A stretch of 5,985 nt of DNA from positions 742 to 6,726 of the forward strand of contig PXQM01000052.1 of the NCBI GenBank assembly GCA_003021325.1, read 5' to 3'. The position numbers and the translations under genes are program-made. Shown here in pieces: positions 5,566 to 5,985 of the stretch. The notes below the pieces were generated by a model that was given only the letters and a program-made list of their open reading frames with translations, did not search any database and was not told the origin of the DNA. The first letter of the stretch is position 1. Each line of letters opens with the position of its first letter. Source of the stretch: Halobacteriales archaeon QH_10_70_21 (GTDB lineage Archaea; Halobacteriota; Halobacteria; Halobacteriales; Haloarculaceae).

Positions 5566-5985
5566 CTACTTGAACCTGAACGTTTCGAGGTTCTTCGGCG
5601 CAAAGGTGCGCATGTTGAACTCGTGGTACAGCGCCGAGGAGAGGTCCTGTACCGACGACTCGTCGCCGTGGACACAGAGCACCTTCTCGGGGCGAGGGTT
5701 CATCGTGCGGACGAAGTTCTCCAGTCCCTGGCGGTCCGCGTGGCCGGAGAAGCCGTCGACCGTCTCGACGTCCATGTTCAGCTGGAGGGTGCTGCGCCCC
5801 TCGACGCGGTCGTTCATCGGAATCTCGTCCCAGCCGTTCTGGATGCGGCGGCCGAGCGTCCCCTGGGCTTGGTAGCCGACGAAGGTGAGCGTCGACGCCT
5901 CCTCGGCGCCGACGTGGTTGAGCCACGACATGATGGGGCCGCCCTCGACCATCCCCGACGTCGAGAGGATTATGCAGGGGCCGCC
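5566..5985 (-). CDS. Beta-CASP ribonuclease aCPSF1/FttA, C-terminal 139 codons
   Basis: aCPSF1 (FttA) is the archaeal CPSF73-like metallo-beta-lactamase/beta-CASP nuclease that cleaves nascent RNA and drives transcription termination. Only the C-terminal part is present and the gene continues past base 5985. The frame is open to the edge, and an ATG at 5952 is internal: the 11 codons before it read GGPCIILSTSG, joining to MVEGGP to make a conserved beta-CASP motif. GFSGHADR (visible residues 78-85) carries motif B His82. CVHGD (104-108) carries motif C His106, where RNA-acting members have His and DNA-acting members Val. The tail FAPKNLETFRFK fits the conserved aCPSF1 C-terminus, which helps separate it from RNase J and aCPSF2. 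N-terminal KH domains and the HxHxDH site should lie outside the window. The VTT gene follows on the same strand. Confidence 0.9.
   Translation of the reverse strand, partial: GGPCIILSTSGMVEGGPIMSWLNHVGAEEASTLTFVGYQAQGTLGRRIQNGWDEIPMNDRVEGRSTLQLNMDVETVDGFSGHADRQGLENFVRTMNPRPEKVLCVHGDESSVQDLSSALYHEFNMRTFAPKNLETFRFK

Noticed and set aside
5953..5985. ATG at 5952 as the start of a separate 128-residue protein
   Set aside because: The frame is open to the window edge, and the codons upstream encode the conserved beta-CASP text CIILSTSG, so the ATG is internal to aCPSF1.
1..5985. Mobile element, CRISPR array, tRNA or defence system
   Set aside because: I found no transposase or integrase text, no regularly spaced repeats, no cloverleaf-like sequence and no target-site duplications; the identifiable genes are mostly housekeeping types with uniform composition.

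Overview
The window looks like ordinary chromosome from a halophilic archaeon (class Halobacteria). GC content and third-position GC are very high, and the proteins are rich in Asp and Glu. Several genes have an AT-rich TATA-like element about 27 bp before the start codon, the spacing expected for leaderless archaeal mRNAs. The gene families also fit: an archaeal XPB/Rad25 helicase, a Bat-type HTH_10 regulator, a C-terminal aCPSF1/FttA nuclease, and a bacterial-type grpE-dnaK pair of the kind halophiles carry. I cannot name the genus.

Left end (1-926, minus strand): grpE is followed by the first 31 codons of dnaK, which runs off the left edge. The 133 bp between them hold two TATA-like boxes and a 13-nt-period direct repeat, so dnaK may have promoters of its own. 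grpE is divergent from an XPB/Rad25-type DNA helicase (1015-2400, plus), with 88 bp between them. A small predicted membrane protein (2441-2800, plus) follows the helicase and is probably in the same transcript.

Centre (2832-4884): a Bat-type HTH_10 regulator (minus) is divergent from an extended-SDR NAD-binding protein (plus) that lacks the YxxxK catalytic residues. An 88-residue hypothetical protein of haloarchaeal type follows. The regulator promoter sits inside an inverted repeat with an AGTTAA core. The helicase promoter has a similar arrangement.

Right end (4891-5985, minus strand): a DedA/YqaA-like (VTT) membrane protein lies downstream of the C-terminal 139 codons of the beta-CASP ribonuclease and transcription terminator aCPSF1/FttA, whose 5' part is beyond the window. 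The VTT gene has no visible promoter and may be transcribed from the aCPSF1 gene.

The genes fall into protein folding (GrpE/DnaK), DNA repair or transcription (XPB), transcription termination (aCPSF1), one local regulator-oxidoreductase pair, and small membrane or unknown proteins. I see no mobile element, CRISPR array, tRNA, rRNA or prophage gene. I also see no convincing new multi-gene system. The points most worth checking are the palindromic promoters, the substituted RED motif of the helicase, the SDR without its catalytic residues, and the absence of a Bax1-like nuclease beside XPB.
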